DNA of 64,000 nt from Microbacterium sp. C7(2022) (GTDB taxonomy: Bacteria > Actinomycetota > Actinomycetes > Actinomycetales > Microbacteriaceae), in assembly GCF_028823665.1 (NCBI RefSeq), contig NZ_JAPEHV010000003.1, forward strand, positions 310,001-374,000, given 5' to 3'. This document shows positions 7,895 through 16,680 of the stretch, in pieces. Both the position numbers and the translations under genes were made by a program. Numbering within the stretch: position 1 is the first letter of the stretch; each line of letters opens with the position of its first letter. The notes below the pieces were generated by a model that ran no database searches, was not told the origin of the DNA, and saw only the letters and a list, made by a program, of their open reading frames with translations.

Positions 7895-8680
7895 GCGGGG
7901 CGAGGCAACGCCGGGTTCGGTCACTGCACCGTCGCGCTTGAACGCACGATGCAGCGCCACGATCCCCATCGAGAGGTTGCGGTAGGCAACGTCATCCCAC
8001 CCTGCCTCGCGCAACCACCCCGACAGCGTGGGCTGGTCGGGCCAATCCTTGATCGACTCATTGAGGTAGTCGTACGCATCGGCGTTCGAGCTGACGGTCT
8101 TGGCAACGGCGGGGAGGATGCGGTCGTTGTAGAAGCGGTACAGCCCGCGAAACGCCCGCGACGGCGGCTGCGAGAACTCGCACACCACGATGCGCCCGCC
8201 CGGCTTGGTCACCCGCAGCAGCTCCCGCAGCGCCTTCTTCGGATCGTTGACATTGCGCAGACCGAACGACATGGTCACGGCGTCGAACTCACCGTCCGCG
8301 AAGGGCAGTGCCGTGGCATCCGCCTGCACGAAAGAAAGGTTCGGGATGCCGCCGCCCGCCGACTGCGGACCGTAACGACGCACGCCTTCGGCGATCATGC
8401 CGGGCGAGAAATCGGCAGCGACGATGGTGGCGCCGCTGCGCGCAAGCGACACGCTCGATGCGCCCGTGCCCGCTGCGAGGTCGAGCACCCGCTGGCCGGG
8501 CTTCGGGGCCACCGCCCGCGTGGTCGCCGCGCGCCACAGCTTGTCGTTGCCCATGCTCAGCACCGTGTTGGTGCGGTCATACCCGGGCGCGACCTCGTCG
8601 AACATTCCGCTCACGCGGGCCGGGTCCTTGCCAAGATCAGCGCGCGCGGGTTCACGGGGCTCTGCGGTGTTGTGCGTCAC
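7892..8680 (-). CDS. menG: Demethylmenaquinone methyltransferase
   Basis: 262-residue SAM-dependent C-methyltransferase doing the last step of menaquinone synthesis (demethylmenaquinone to menaquinone). The UbiE/COQ5 signatures are plain: [17 protein letters not shown] near the N terminus, the SAM motif [12 protein letters not shown], and [24 protein letters not shown] in the middle. The C-terminal [10 protein letters not shown] is also typical. The GTG start is leaderless (TAGGGT then 6 nt). It lies 9 bp upstream of the polyprenyl synthase gene, which fits a shared role in menaquinone synthesis. Confidence 0.95.
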   Translation of the reverse strand: MTHNTAEPREPARADLGKDPARVSGMFDEVAPGYDRTNTVLSMGNDKLWRAATTRAVAPKPGQRVLDLAAGTGASSVSLARSGATIVAADFSPGMIAEGVRRYGPQSAGGGIPNLSFVQADATALPFADGEFDAVTMSFGLRNVNDPKKALRELLRVTKPGGRIVVCEFSQPPSRAFRGLYRFYNDRILPAVAKTVSSNADAYDYLNESIKDWPDQPTLSGWLREAGWDDVAYRNLSMGIVALHRAFKRDGAVTEPGVASPR

Positions 8681-8686
8681 CCCTCC

Positions 8687-8692
8687 ACCCTA
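8687..8692 (-). promoter_or_regulatory. -10 box of menG (leaderless)
   Basis: TAGGGT, 6 nt, GTG start. The sequence between is GGAGGG, but it directly abuts the start and is too close to be a working ribosome site. Confidence 0.55.
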
Positions 8693-8716
8693 AGCGCGTG
8701 CCGCGGTCCGCCGCGG

Positions 8717-9262
8717 CTACAGCTCCAACTCGGCCAACCGGTCGAGCCAACCCTGTGCCGTCGCGGTGTCGAACGGCGCTTCGTGCGCGGCCACCTGCTT
8801 CTCGAGCGCGTAGGCGAGCGCATCGAGCTGCTCGACGATCTCGGCCGGGTAGCCGTAGGCCACGCGGTGCTCATCCCATTCGTCACGGTCGTCGATGTAC
8901 ACGCCGCCGTCGACGCGGTCGACCACATCGAGATCCATGTCGATGCCCGTCGGTTCACCGCCCCGCCAGCGGACATCCCACGCAATATCGATGTACACGC
9001 GGGTACGGTGCGGTGCGGCGTTCGACGTGTACGCGTAGTCGCCCGACGGCGGAATCAGCGTCACGTTCGCGTGCTCTGCGTTAAACGTCCGCCCCGGGCG
9101 CTTGCTCCCCCATCCGGGGATCTGGCCGAACCAGTCGCCCCACTGGTCGCTCCCCAGATACACGCATTCGTGCACCCAGTGCACGCCGTCATCCCACTTG
9201 CGCCAGCGGAAGAGCAGGCGGGTACCGGGCGCGGGGCGATCCGAATCGGTGGCGTCGTTCAC
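8717..9262 (-). CDS. DUF402-domain protein
   Basis: 181 residues. The Trp-rich N half (LLFRWRKWDDGVHWVHECVYLG) and the acidic middle (YIDIAWDVRW, then DMDLDVVDRVDGGVYIDDRDEWDEH) match the DUF402 family. Some members hydrolyse nucleoside di- or triphosphates or pyrophosphate-type esters through a metal site formed by these Asp/Glu residues. The DxDxD pattern is intact, so activity is possible. It is transcribed away from menF with 41 bp between the starts, and both starts are leaderless (TAGACT, 6 nt, GTG here). No link to menaquinone synthesis is shown beyond position. Confidence 0.85.
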   Translation of the reverse strand: MNDATDSDRPAPGTRLLFRWRKWDDGVHWVHECVYLGSDQWGDWFGQIPGWGSKRPGRTFNAEHANVTLIPPSGDYAYTSNAAPHRTRVYIDIAWDVRWRGGEPTGIDMDLDVVDRVDGGVYIDDRDEWDEHRVAYGYPAEIVEQLDALAYALEKQVAAHEAPFDTATAQGWLDRLAELEL

Positions 9263-9268
9263 GCCGCG

Positions 9269-9274
9269 AGTCTA
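9269..9274 (-). promoter_or_regulatory. -10 box of the DUF402 gene (leaderless)
   Basis: TAGACT, 6 nt, GTG at 9262. Confidence 0.6.
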
Positions 9275-9291
9275 TGCGCGCCGCGCGCAAC

Positions 9292-9297
9292 TAGGCT
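9292..9297 (+). promoter_or_regulatory. -10 box of menF (leaderless)
   Basis: TAGGCT, 6 nt (GGAAGA), GTG at 9304. It sits back to back with the DUF402 -10 box, 17 bp apart. Confidence 0.6.
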
Positions 9298-9303
9298 GGA
9301 AGA

Positions 9304-10590
9304 GTGATCGACCCGTCTCGCCTCCCGCGACTCGTGGTCACGACAGAAGAGATCGACCCGGTCGACGACCTGCTGCTGTTGACCGAGCCCGATGCCCCCC
9401 TCGCGTGGATGCGCCGCGACCACGGCATCGTCGGCGCCAGCGCCCCCGTCGTCGAGCTCCAACTGCAGGGTTCGGGTGCGTCGCCCGCCCGGTTCGCCGA
9501 CTTGTGGCGCCGCCTCGCGGCGACCGCGATCATCCGCGACGACGTGCGCCTTCCCGGTACGGGCCTCGTCGGTTTCGGCGCACTGGCGTTCGACCCGCAA
9601 CACTCATCGGCTGGCAGCGCGCTGATCGTGCCGTCCTACGTCTTCGGGCGCCATGACGGACGCTCGTGGGTCACCCGGATTTCTCGAGCGGATGCCACGA
9701 CCACCACCCCGGTTCCGGCGGCGAACGGGGGCCTCACCACCCCAACCCCCTACGGCCCCCTATGGTCGGCGACGCTCGGGCCGGGACGGCAGGGCCCGGC
9801 GGGCTACCAGGCCTCGGTGGCGCAGGGCATCGCGGCGATCGCCGCCGGCGACTACGACAAAGTGGTTCTCGCGCGCGATGTCGCCGGGACGATCCCGCGC
9901 GGCGCTGACCTTCGACGCCTCGTCCGCGCACTCGCGCACGACTACCCCGACACGTGGACGTTCGCCGTCGACGGCCTCGTGGGGGCGAGCCCTGAGACAC
10001 TCATCACGGTCCGCGAGGGGCGCGCGACCGCACGCGTGCTGGCCGGCACGACGCCGCGCGGAGCCGACGCGACCGAGGACGCTGCGGCATCCGCCGCCCT
10101 CATGCAGAGCGAAAAGGACCTCAGCGAACACCGCTTCGCCGTGCAGAGCGTGCTCGACACCCTCGCGCCCCACACGCGCGACCTGCACGCCGACGACAGC
10201 CCCTTCGCCCTCGAACTGCCGAACCTCTGGCACCTCGCAACCGACGTGGCCGGCACGATCCGAGACGACGCCAGCGCGCTGGACCTCGTCGCGGTGCTGC
10301 ACCCCACAGCGGCAGTGGCGGGAACCCCGACGGATGCCGCGATCCGCGCGATCCGCGACCTCGAACCGTTCGATCGTGGGCGTTATGCCGGGCCCGTCGG
10401 GTGGGTCGATGGCAATGGCGACGGCGAGTGGGCGATCGCGCTCCGCTGCGCGCAGATCGGCAGCGAGGGCGGCGAGACGCGCCCTGTCACCGCGTACGCG
10501 GGTGCGGGGATCGTGGCCGGAAGCGTGCCCGAAACCGAGCTTCTCGAGACACGCGTCAAGCTGCGTCCGGTCATCGACGCGCTCGCCTAG
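9304..10590 (+). CDS. menF: Isochorismate synthase
   Basis: 428-residue chorismate-using enzyme converting chorismate to isochorismate, the first step towards menaquinone. The C-terminal chorismate-binding fold shows YDKVVLARDV, then SPETLITVREG, AGTTPRGAD, LHPTAAVAGTP, RYAGPVGWVDGNGDGEWAIALR and finally AGAGIVAGSVPETELLET with the Mg-binding Glu residues. These match the MenF/EntC/DhbC group more than anthranilate synthase. No siderophore genes are nearby, and menD faces it beyond the PPK2 gene, so a menaquinone role is favoured. Confidence 0.9.
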   Translation: MIDPSRLPRLVVTTEEIDPVDDLLLLTEPDAPLAWMRRDHGIVGASAPVVELQLQGSGASPARFADLWRRLAATAIIRDDVRLPGTGLVGFGALAFDPQHSSAGSALIVPSYVFGRHDGRSWVTRISRADATTTTPVPAANGGLTTPTPYGPLWSATLGPGRQGPAGYQASVAQGIAAIAAGDYDKVVLARDVAGTIPRGADLRRLVRALAHDYPDTWTFAVDGLVGASPETLITVREGRATARVLAGTTPRGADATEDAAASAALMQSEKDLSEHRFAVQSVLDTLAPHTRDLHADDSPFALELPNLWHLATDVAGTIRDDASALDLVAVLHPTAAVAGTPTDAAIRAIRDLEPFDRGRYAGPVGWVDGNGDGEWAIALRCAQIGSEGGETRPVTAYAGAGIVAGSVPETELLETRVKLRPVIDALA

Positions 10591-10608
10591 CCGCGCTCGC
10601 GACCCGCG

Positions 10609-11472
10609 TCAGCTCGCCGCGAGCCGCGCCTTCTCAGCCTCAACGTCGAAGGTCGCCGCCGGCCACCGGGGGTCGATGTCCTCTAACGCTTCGAGCAGGA
10701 GGTGCTGCACGGCGAGCCGTGCGTACCACTTTCGGTCGGCGGGAACGACGAACCATGGGGCGTGTTCGGTCGAGGTGCGCTCGAACACCACCTGATAGGC
10801 AGACATGTAGTCATCCCACAGCATCCGCTCGTCGACATCGCCGGGGTTGTACTTCCAGTACTTGTCGGGGCGTTCGAGCCGCTCACCCAAGCGCGCTTTC
10901 TGCTCCTCGGGCGAGATGTTCAGCATGACCTTGACCACGCGCGTACCCGAGTCGACGAGCGACTTCTCGAACGCGTTGATCGCGTCGTACCGGCGTTCGA
11001 TCTCGGCGGGCTCGGCGAGGTTGCGCACGCGACCGATCAGCACGTCTTCGTAGTGCGAGCGGTCGAATACGCCGATGAACCCGGGCTCGGGCACACGCTT
11101 CTCGATGCGCCACAGAAAGTCGTGCTCGAGCTCTTCGGGCGTCGGCTTCTTGAACGCTGTGAGCTGCACGCCTTGCGGGTCGACCGACCCCACCACGTGA
11201 CGCACGATGCCACCCTTGCCGGCCGAGTCCATCGCCTGCAACACCAGCAGGACGGAGGCGTCCGTGGCATCCACTCTCGACTGCGCGAACAGGCGTTCCT
11301 GGTACTCGTCGAGCTGCATCGCACCCGAGGCGAGATCGTCGACCGCGTGCTTCTTGTTCTGCACGTACCCGGGTGTCGATCGCGGGTCTACGTCGGCGAG
11401 GATGAATCCGGGGCGCACACGCAGCAGGTCGGCGACATCGCCGGTCCAGTGCTTCTGACTCTGAGCTGTCAT
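10609..11472 (-). CDS. ppk2: Polyphosphate kinase 2 family phosphotransferase
   Basis: 287-residue soluble enzyme using polyphosphate to phosphorylate nucleotides (AMP, ADP or both). Walker A is AMDSAGKGG (80-88), the Asp there being typical of PPK2. Walker B is FDRSHYEDV (137-144), and the lid region has ERLERPDKYWKYNPGD. WFVVPADRKWYARLAVQHLLLEAL near the C terminus is a PPK2 hallmark. The length fits class I or III, short single-domain forms. ATG at 11472 is preferred over a longer frame because it opens the conserved N terminus. A CATTCT box lies 6 nt upstream. It follows menD by 19 bp. Confidence 0.9.
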   Translation of the reverse strand: MTAQSQKHWTGDVADLLRVRPGFILADVDPRSTPGYVQNKKHAVDDLASGAMQLDEYQERLFAQSRVDATDASVLLVLQAMDSAGKGGIVRHVVGSVDPQGVQLTAFKKPTPEELEHDFLWRIEKRVPEPGFIGVFDRSHYEDVLIGRVRNLAEPAEIERRYDAINAFEKSLVDSGTRVVKVMLNISPEEQKARLGERLERPDKYWKYNPGDVDERMLWDDYMSAYQVVFERTSTEHAPWFVVPADRKWYARLAVQHLLLEALEDIDPRWPAATFDVEAEKARLAAS

Positions 11473-11491
11473 CCGTTCAGAATGCCAGGCG

Positions 11492-13303
11492 TCAGCGCTC
11501 GAGCGGTACCTCGATAATCTGCATGCCGCCGACCGGCGACGTGAGGGCCTGATCCAGCGCGGCACGGGTCGTGACCTGTCGGTACTCCCAGCCGTACGCC
11601 TGCGCGATCAGATCGATGCGCGCATCCTGCGGTGTGTAGAGCACACGACCGAAGTCATCTGAGGACGCGACGGATGCCACTTCGAGCCCATCGAAGATCG
11701 TGCCACCTCGGTCGTTGCCGACAATCACCTGGATGCGCGGTTCGCTCTCACTGGGTGGCTGCAACAGTGCGCCGACGTCGTGCAGGAACGCGAGGTCTCC
11801 CACGAGGACTCGGGTGACTCCCGCCTCGCCGGTGCGCTGGCGCGCCGCGGCGACACCGAATGCCGTCGCGATCGTGCCGTCGATCCCGGCGAGGCCGCGG
11901 TTAGAGTGCACCGGAACCTTCTTTCCCGGCAGCACCGTGTCGGCCACGCGCACGAGGCGCGACGACCCGAACACGAGTCGGTCGTGGGGCCATGTCGCAC
12001 GCCAGACCGCGTCGACGAGAGCAACGCGATCGAGTGGTGCGCGAATCGCGGCAACTTCGGCGGCAAGTGCGGGGAGGCGGCGTGCAGGCTCTACCGACGA
12101 CAGCCCGTCGGCATCCGGTGCCGGAGGCGCAAGATCGACGATCCGCTCGCGCGACGCACTCATCCACGCGCCGAGCCACTCGCGGTCGATGTCGCCTTCG
12201 GCGACCGCCAGCGCGTCGACGGCGAGCGCCGAGCCGTTCAGGTTGAGCGGTTCGCCCGGCCCGCGCATCGCGACAACCTCGACGTCGGGGTTCGACAGCA
12301 GTGCGGTCACTTCACGGCTGAGGGTCGGATGCCCCAGCACGACGGCCCGCTCGACGCGCCCGCCCAGATTCTCGTCGCGCAGCAGCTCGCGGTATCCGTG
12401 GACGATCTGCCGGCCGAACCGCGCCCCGCTCACGATCTCCGCGATGAGCGGCCAGCCCCCGATGTGCGCGAGCTGTTCGGCGCCGGGCCCGGCATCCGCC
12501 CCCGCAATCACGACCGTGCGTGCGCGGCCCTCGAGCACGAACGGCAGGGCTTCGGGGTCGGTCGCGACGTCGGCTTCTCCGATCCCGCCACCGCCTTGGT
12601 ACAGGGCGCCGGATGCTTCCGTCTCGTCCTCTGCATCGATCGGCGCGAGGTCGAGGTCGGCGTGGGTGCCGGTCGCGAGCTCGGCGCTCGGCGTGGCGAA
12701 CCACTCGGGCAGCTCACCGGCGAGCGGCTCGCGGAACGGCAGGTTCAGGTGCACCGGACCTGCTGCGCGCAGGCCCTCCCCCAGCGCTGCCGCGAAGGCT
12801 TGCTCGGCCGCGGTGCGGAACATCACCGACTGCTCGGAGTCGCCCGCGTCATCGGTGACATCGGGAACAGGCAGATCGGCCTCGTAGCGCACGGTCGGAG
12901 CGAACATGCCCGGCTGACGCGTGGTCTGGTTGGCGCCGACTCCGCGCAGCTCGGGCGGGCGATCTGCCGTGAGCAAGAGGAGAGGGATGCCGGAATGGTG
13001 CGCTTCGAGCGCGGCCGGCAGCAGGTTCGCCACCGCGGTGCCTGACGTGCAGATCACGGCCGCAGGAACGCGGGTCTCGCGGCCGATACCCAGCGCCGTG
13101 AACCCCGCGACGCGCTCATCGACGCGCACGTGCAAGGCGATGGCCCCGCGCCGCTCGAGGTCGGCAGCGGCAAGCGCCAGGGCCTGTGAGCGCGACCCCG
13201 GCGAGAGCACGATGTGCTCGACGCCGAGTTCGACCAGACGAGCCAGCAACGCCGCAGAGGCGTCGGTGGCGGGGGACGCGATCCCCCGGGTGTGTGCGGT
13301 CAC
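11492..13303 (-). CDS. menD: 2-succinyl-5-enolpyruvyl-6-hydroxy-3-cyclohexene-1-carboxylate synthase
   Basis: 603-residue ThDP enzyme joining isochorismate and 2-oxoglutarate in menaquinone synthesis. VEHIVLSPGSRSQALALA and HVRVDERVAGFTALGIG, which holds the ThDP-activating Glu, mark the N domain. CTSGTAVANLLPAALEAHHSGIP and LTADRPPELRGVGANQTTRQ follow. The C domain has GDLAFLHDVGALL and IVGNDRGGTIFDGL, the ThDP/Mg site. An open frame extends far upstream to 13666 but overlaps another gene. GTG at 13303 comes one base after the stop of the PLDc_N gene (TGAGGTG), pointing to translational coupling. Confidence 0.92.
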   Translation of the reverse strand: MTAHTRGIASPATDASAALLARLVELGVEHIVLSPGSRSQALALAAADLERRGAIALHVRVDERVAGFTALGIGRETRVPAAVICTSGTAVANLLPAALEAHHSGIPLLLLTADRPPELRGVGANQTTRQPGMFAPTVRYEADLPVPDVTDDAGDSEQSVMFRTAAEQAFAAALGEGLRAAGPVHLNLPFREPLAGELPEWFATPSAELATGTHADLDLAPIDAEDETEASGALYQGGGGIGEADVATDPEALPFVLEGRARTVVIAGADAGPGAEQLAHIGGWPLIAEIVSGARFGRQIVHGYRELLRDENLGGRVERAVVLGHPTLSREVTALLSNPDVEVVAMRGPGEPLNLNGSALAVDALAVAEGDIDREWLGAWMSASRERIVDLAPPAPDADGLSSVEPARRLPALAAEVAAIRAPLDRVALVDAVWRATWPHDRLVFGSSRLVRVADTVLPGKKVPVHSNRGLAGIDGTIATAFGVAAARQRTGEAGVTRVLVGDLAFLHDVGALLQPPSESEPRIQVIVGNDRGGTIFDGLEVASVASSDDFGRVLYTPQDARIDLIAQAYGWEYRQVTTRAALDQALTSPVGGMQIIEVPLER

Positions 13304-13304
13304 C

Positions 13305-13814
13305 TCAGCGGGCGGCGCCGCGCTGACCGCGCGTGTCGTCGTCGTCGGCTGAACGTGGCGACGTACGCGGCGCGTCGCTCGCGTCACCTGCGCCCGAGGG
13401 AGCCTCGGTGGCGCCGGCGGGGCCGTTCGTGGTCGAAGCGTCCGCGCTGTCTGCGGTGTGGTCGCCCTGCGGGCGAGGGAAGTTCCAGCGCGGGTCGTCG
13501 TCTTCGCTGTCGAGCTGGGCGAGCTCTTCCTCGAGGCGACGGATGCGCTCATCCTGCTCACTCGTCGAGCCCAAACGCCCCAAGAACTCGGGGTCATCGT
13601 CGGGTGCGCGGCGTGCGGCAATCGTGGCCGCGCGCATGCGACCGACCGCGAACCAGAGCAGCCCACCGAGCACCGGCAGCAACACCACGATGAGGATCCA
13701 GACCGGCTTGCTCACGCCGCGGTGTCTCGCCGGGGGCTGGACGGCGCAATCAACAATGGTGAAGACCCAGAACGCGGTCGCCACCAGGGCCAGTATCAAC
13801 AGCACCCGAGGCAT
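13305..13814 (-). CDS. PLDc_N-domain membrane protein
   Basis: 169 residues. Two hydrophobic helices (VLLILALVATAFWVFTIVDC and KPVWILIVVLLPVLGGLLWF) flank a short loop with the D-C and P-V-W pattern of the PLDc_N (phospholipase D nuclease N-terminal) domain. No catalytic HKD domain follows; instead there is a charged cytosolic tail with an EERIRRLEEELAQLD-like coiled coil and a low-complexity end. Such stand-alone PLDc_N proteins are common in actinobacteria and of unknown role. It precedes menD and may be co-transcribed with it. The ATG is leaderless. Confidence 0.85.
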   Translation of the reverse strand: MPRVLLILALVATAFWVFTIVDCAVQPPARHRGVSKPVWILIVVLLPVLGGLLWFAVGRMRAATIAARRAPDDDPEFLGRLGSTSEQDERIRRLEEELAQLDSEDDDPRWNFPRPQGDHTADSADASTTNGPAGATEAPSGAGDASDAPRTSPRSADDDDTRGQRGAAR

Positions 13815-13820
13815 CTCTCC

Positions 13821-13826
13821 ATCCTA
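13821..13826 (-). promoter_or_regulatory. -10 box of the PLDc_N gene and menD (leaderless)
   Basis: TAGGAT, 6 nt (GGAGAG), ATG at 13814. This is the likely promoter for PLDc_N-menD. Confidence 0.6.
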
Positions 13827-13895
13827 TGCGCGATCGGGCGGAGTCGCTCTGCCGTGCGGGATCGTGACCGAGATGGTAGGAGCCAGCCGCCGACG

Positions 13896-13901
13896 TAGGA
13901 T
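13896..13901 (+). promoter_or_regulatory. -10 box of the DUF4229 gene (leaderless)
   Basis: TAGGAT, 6 nt (GGTCGG), GTG at 13908. Confidence 0.6.
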
Positions 13902-13907
13902 GGTCGG

Positions 13908-14222
13908 GTGAACGCACGCTCCACCCTCGTCTACACGGTGTTGCGTCTGCTCGCCTTCCTGGTGCCCTTCGGCCTGCTGATGCTGCTGCCGATCATGCGG
14001 CAGTACTACTGGCTCGCGGCCATCTTCGCGGCTTTGATCGGCCTCAGCCTGTCGATCCTGTTCCTGCGCCGCCCGCTCGAGCAGATGAGCGCGTCCATCG
14101 CGGAATCACGCGCACGGGCGAAGGCTCCCGTCACCGATGAAGACGTCGAGGATGCCGCCCTGGACGGCGCGCCCGAGGGCGACGCGGCGGCAGACGAAGC
14201 ATCCGATCACCCTCGCCCCTGA
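13908..14222 (+). CDS. DUF4229-family small membrane protein
   Basis: 104 residues. Two membrane helices (TLVYTVLRLLAFLVPFGLLMLL and YYWLAAIFAALIGLSLSILFL) are followed by RRPLEQM and an acidic cytosolic tail ending EDAALDGAPEGD. The TVLRLxAFLVPF and SLSILFLRRP patterns match DUF4229, a family usually found next to menaquinone genes in actinobacteria. Here it lies between menD and menA, the latter convergent 25 bp away. Its role is unknown; a link to quinone synthesis or to the membrane would be inference. Confidence 0.8.
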   Translation: MNARSTLVYTVLRLLAFLVPFGLLMLLPIMRQYYWLAAIFAALIGLSLSILFLRRPLEQMSASIAESRARAKAPVTDEDVEDAALDGAPEGDAAADEASDHPRP

Positions 14223-14247
14223 TCAGGCGCCCGGGTGAGGACTCACC

Positions 14248-15228
14248 TCAGCCGATGAACGCCCAGAAGAGGATGCCACCGTACGCCAGTGAGGTGAGCG
14301 AGGTGACGCTCAGGGCGACGACGAGCTCGCGCGGGTCGCGGTAGGTCCAGACGATCAGGATCGCGGCCAGCGCCGCGACGAACGGCAGCAGCGTCAGCCA
14401 CGCAATCGGGTAGACCAGCGCCAGCAGGATGGCGATCGCAAACGGCGCGAGGATGAACACAGTGAACACCCACCGCGTCGCGGTGCGTCCGATGAGCACC
14501 GTGAGCGTGCGCTTGCCAGCCTTGCGATCCTGGTCGATGTCGCGCAGGTTGTTGGCCAGCAACACGGCGCACGCGAACAGTCCCGCCGCGACGGCACCGA
14601 ACCATGCTTCTTGCGGGAGCGCGAATGCCTGCACCCACGTCGTCCCGAGCGTGGCGACGAGCCCGAAGAAGACGAAGACCACCACTTCGCCGAACCCGTA
14701 GTACCCGTAGGGACGCTTTCCGCCGGTGTAGAACCAGGCGGCGATGATGCACGCGACGCCGACCGCGAGCATCCACCATTGCTCTGTGCGAATCACGATC
14801 GCGAGCCCTGCGACCGCGGCGAGCGCGAAGAATGCCAGCGCGACGGCCAGCACCGTCTTGGGCTTCGCGCTGCGTGAAGCGGTGAGGCGGGCGGGCCCGA
14901 CGCGGTAATCATCGGTGCCGCGGATGCCGTCGCTGTAGTCGTTCGCGTAGTTCACGCCGATCTGCAGGAAGATCGCGACCAGGAAGCAGAAGAGCGCGAT
15001 CACCCAGTGGAACGCGTCGCTGACGACCATGGCAGCGCCCGTGCCGATGAGCACCGGCGTCGCCGCGAGCGGGAGCGTGCGCAGACGGGCCGCGCCGATC
15101 CAGTCCCCGGCGGTCGCCTTTTCGACGTATGCGGGGTCGCCTGACTCGTGCACCTTCTGCGGGTTACCGCGCGACGTGTGCTTCTTCGGGGTGGGCCGCT
15201 TGCGCTTCTTGCTGGATGTTCCTGCCAC
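14248..15228 (-). CDS. menA: 1,4-dihydroxy-2-naphthoate polyprenyltransferase
   Basis: 326-residue integral membrane enzyme that attaches the polyprenyl chain to DHNA to give demethylmenaquinone. The first Asp-rich motif, NYANDYSDGIRGTDD, and the second, NNLRDIDQDRKAGKRTL, are both intact and specific to MenA. Eight or nine hydrophobic helices follow in regular order. A Lys-rich cytosolic leader of about 35 residues (KKRKRPTPKKHTSRG) precedes the first helix. The GTG start lies 8 nt after TAGGAT. It is followed 19 bp before menE's stop region by the menE gene's 3' end on the same strand, so menE may be upstream in one transcript. Confidence 0.93.
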   Translation of the reverse strand: MAGTSSKKRKRPTPKKHTSRGNPQKVHESGDPAYVEKATAGDWIGAARLRTLPLAATPVLIGTGAAMVVSDAFHWVIALFCFLVAIFLQIGVNYANDYSDGIRGTDDYRVGPARLTASRSAKPKTVLAVALAFFALAAVAGLAIVIRTEQWWMLAVGVACIIAAWFYTGGKRPYGYYGFGEVVVFVFFGLVATLGTTWVQAFALPQEAWFGAVAAGLFACAVLLANNLRDIDQDRKAGKRTLTVLIGRTATRWVFTVFILAPFAIAILLALVYPIAWLTLLPFVAALAAILIVWTYRDPRELVVALSVTSLTSLAYGGILFWAFIG

Positions 15229-15236
15229 GAGTGCAC

Positions 15237-15242
15237 ATCCTA
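15237..15242 (-). promoter_or_regulatory. -10 box of menA
   Basis: TAGGAT, 8 nt, GTG at 15228. The spacing is slightly longer than the common 6 nt. Confidence 0.45.
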
Positions 15243-15255
15243 TGCCTCCTGTGCC

Positions 15256-16410
15256 TCAGCGCAGCGTGGCTACCTCGCGGCGGATCGCCTCCCGGTCGGG
15301 CTTGCCCGAGGGCAGGAGCGGAATGGCATCCACGAGTACGAGCCGCGACGGGCGCGCGTAGGGCCCCACGACGTCGGCGACGGCATCCCGAGCCTCACTG
15401 AGCTGCACCGACTCGCTGCGCCGCAGCGCCTCGCCGCGCGCCGCGACGATCACCGAGGCCTCGCCCCACCGCTCGTCGTCAACCCCGACGACCACCGCAC
15501 CATCGAGTCCCGGGATCGTACGGACACACTGCTCGACACGATCCAGCGAGATGTTCACTCCGCCCGAGACGATCACGTTGTCGATCCGCCCGTGCACCCG
15601 CAGCACCCCGTCGTCGAGCAGCCCGGCATCGCCCGTGCGATACCAGCGCACGCCATCGTGGTCGCGGTGGAACGCGGCATCCGTCATCGCATCATCGCCG
15701 AGGTATCCGTCGGCCAGCACCGGCCCAGAAACCTGCACCTCGCCGCGCTCGATCCGCAACGACACTCCCCGCAGCGGCACGCCGTCATACACGCAACCGC
15801 CACTGGTCTCGCTCGACCCGTACGTGCGAACGATGCGAACACCCGCGTCTTCGGCGCGCTCACGCAGCGCCGGAGCCAGCGCCTGCCCGCCGATCAGAAT
15901 GGCCTCGAACGACCGCAGCGCCGCCAGCACCTGGTGGTCTTCAGCGCTCGCGTCGAGCAAGCGCGCCAGCTGCGCCGGCACGAGCGACGTGAAGGTGGGA
16001 ACCCGCGCACCGCGCTCGGTGGAGACCATCATGAGGGATGCCGCGGCGAACGCCTGGGGAGTGAAGGCCCCGCTCATCACCGCCGGCTCGCGATCAGCCA
16101 CGAGCGACCGCACGAGCACCTGCATGCCGGCGACGTAGCTCGGCGGGAGTGCGAGCAGCCACGCGCCCGAACCGATGCGATCGGCCGTGGCGAGGGCGCC
16201 GGACGTGAGCGCGTCGCGGCTCAACACCACGGATTTCGGCACGCCGGTCGACCCTGAGGTGGTGACCACCACCGCCGTGCCCGCGCGCACCTCGGCGGGC
16301 AGCCGCCCGACGGCACCCAGCGCGAGGGCCGGGCCCGCGCCGTGCAGTGCGACGCGCAACGCGCGCAGGATGTCGCGCGGGTCGTCTCCCAGGACAGGTT
16401 GTAGCTTCAT
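15256..16410 (-). CDS. menE: o-Succinylbenzoate-CoA ligase
   Basis: 384-residue acyl-adenylate-forming ligase that makes OSB-CoA for menaquinone synthesis. The P-loop is VVTTSGSTGVPKSVVLS; then RTYGSSETSGGCVYDG (adenine site), WYRTGDAGLLDDGVLRVHGRIDNVIVSGGVNIS (hinge and A8), and the catalytic Lys in LPSGKPDREAI near the end. It is shorter than typical MenE (about 450 residues), as is common in actinobacteria. ATG at 16410 is chosen because the conserved part starts just after it. A GGAG lies 12 nt upstream, which is far. The start overlaps a 15-bp inverted repeat region, see 16415-16500. Confidence 0.88.
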   Translation of the reverse strand: MKLQPVLGDDPRDILRALRVALHGAGPALALGAVGRLPAEVRAGTAVVVTTSGSTGVPKSVVLSRDALTSGALATADRIGSGAWLLALPPSYVAGMQVLVRSLVADREPAVMSGAFTPQAFAAASLMMVSTERGARVPTFTSLVPAQLARLLDASAEDHQVLAALRSFEAILIGGQALAPALRERAEDAGVRIVRTYGSSETSGGCVYDGVPLRGVSLRIERGEVQVSGPVLADGYLGDDAMTDAAFHRDHDGVRWYRTGDAGLLDDGVLRVHGRIDNVIVSGGVNISLDRVEQCVRTIPGLDGAVVVGVDDERWGEASVIVAARGEALRRSESVQLSEARDAVADVVGPYARPSRLVLVDAIPLLPSGKPDREAIRREVATLR

Positions 16411-16414
16411 CGGT

Positions 16415-16500
16415 CTGCAAAACTCCACCGTGAAGCCGCCGAACCGGCCTTCGTGGGGCGCGGACGGTGGTTGGCGGGGCGGATTGGTGGAGTTTTGCAG
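16415..16500. repeat. 86-bp inverted-repeat element
   Basis: Perfect 15-bp terminal arms CTGCAAAACTCCACC (16415-16429) and its complement (16486-16500) enclose a 56-bp GC-rich centre that can itself pair. Confidence 0.85.
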
Positions 16501-16528
16501 GTCGCCGGGCGGGGTGCCGGCGGTTTTC

Positions 16529-16588
16529 GGGCTGCCGGCCCGGCTGGCGCCAGGTTGCGGGCTGCCGGCCCGGCTAGCGCGGTGTTGC
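16529..16588. repeat. Tandem duplication of a 30-bp unit
   Basis: Two copies with period 30 share GGGCTGCCGGCCCGGCT exactly, with a few changes after it. Confidence 0.8.
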
Positions 16589-16605
16589 GAGCCGCTGTCC
16601 CGCCC

Positions 16606-16680
16606 CAACTCCTGTAATCCGCAGCCAATCCGGCAGCTACGGCGCGTAACCCGGGCCGCGGGGCCGAAACTTCAGGAGTT
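16606..16680. repeat. 75-bp inverted-repeat element, copy A
   Basis: Ends CAACTCCTG and CTTCAGGAGTT. It has the same length and end sequences as copy B at 47858-47932. Confidence 0.75.
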
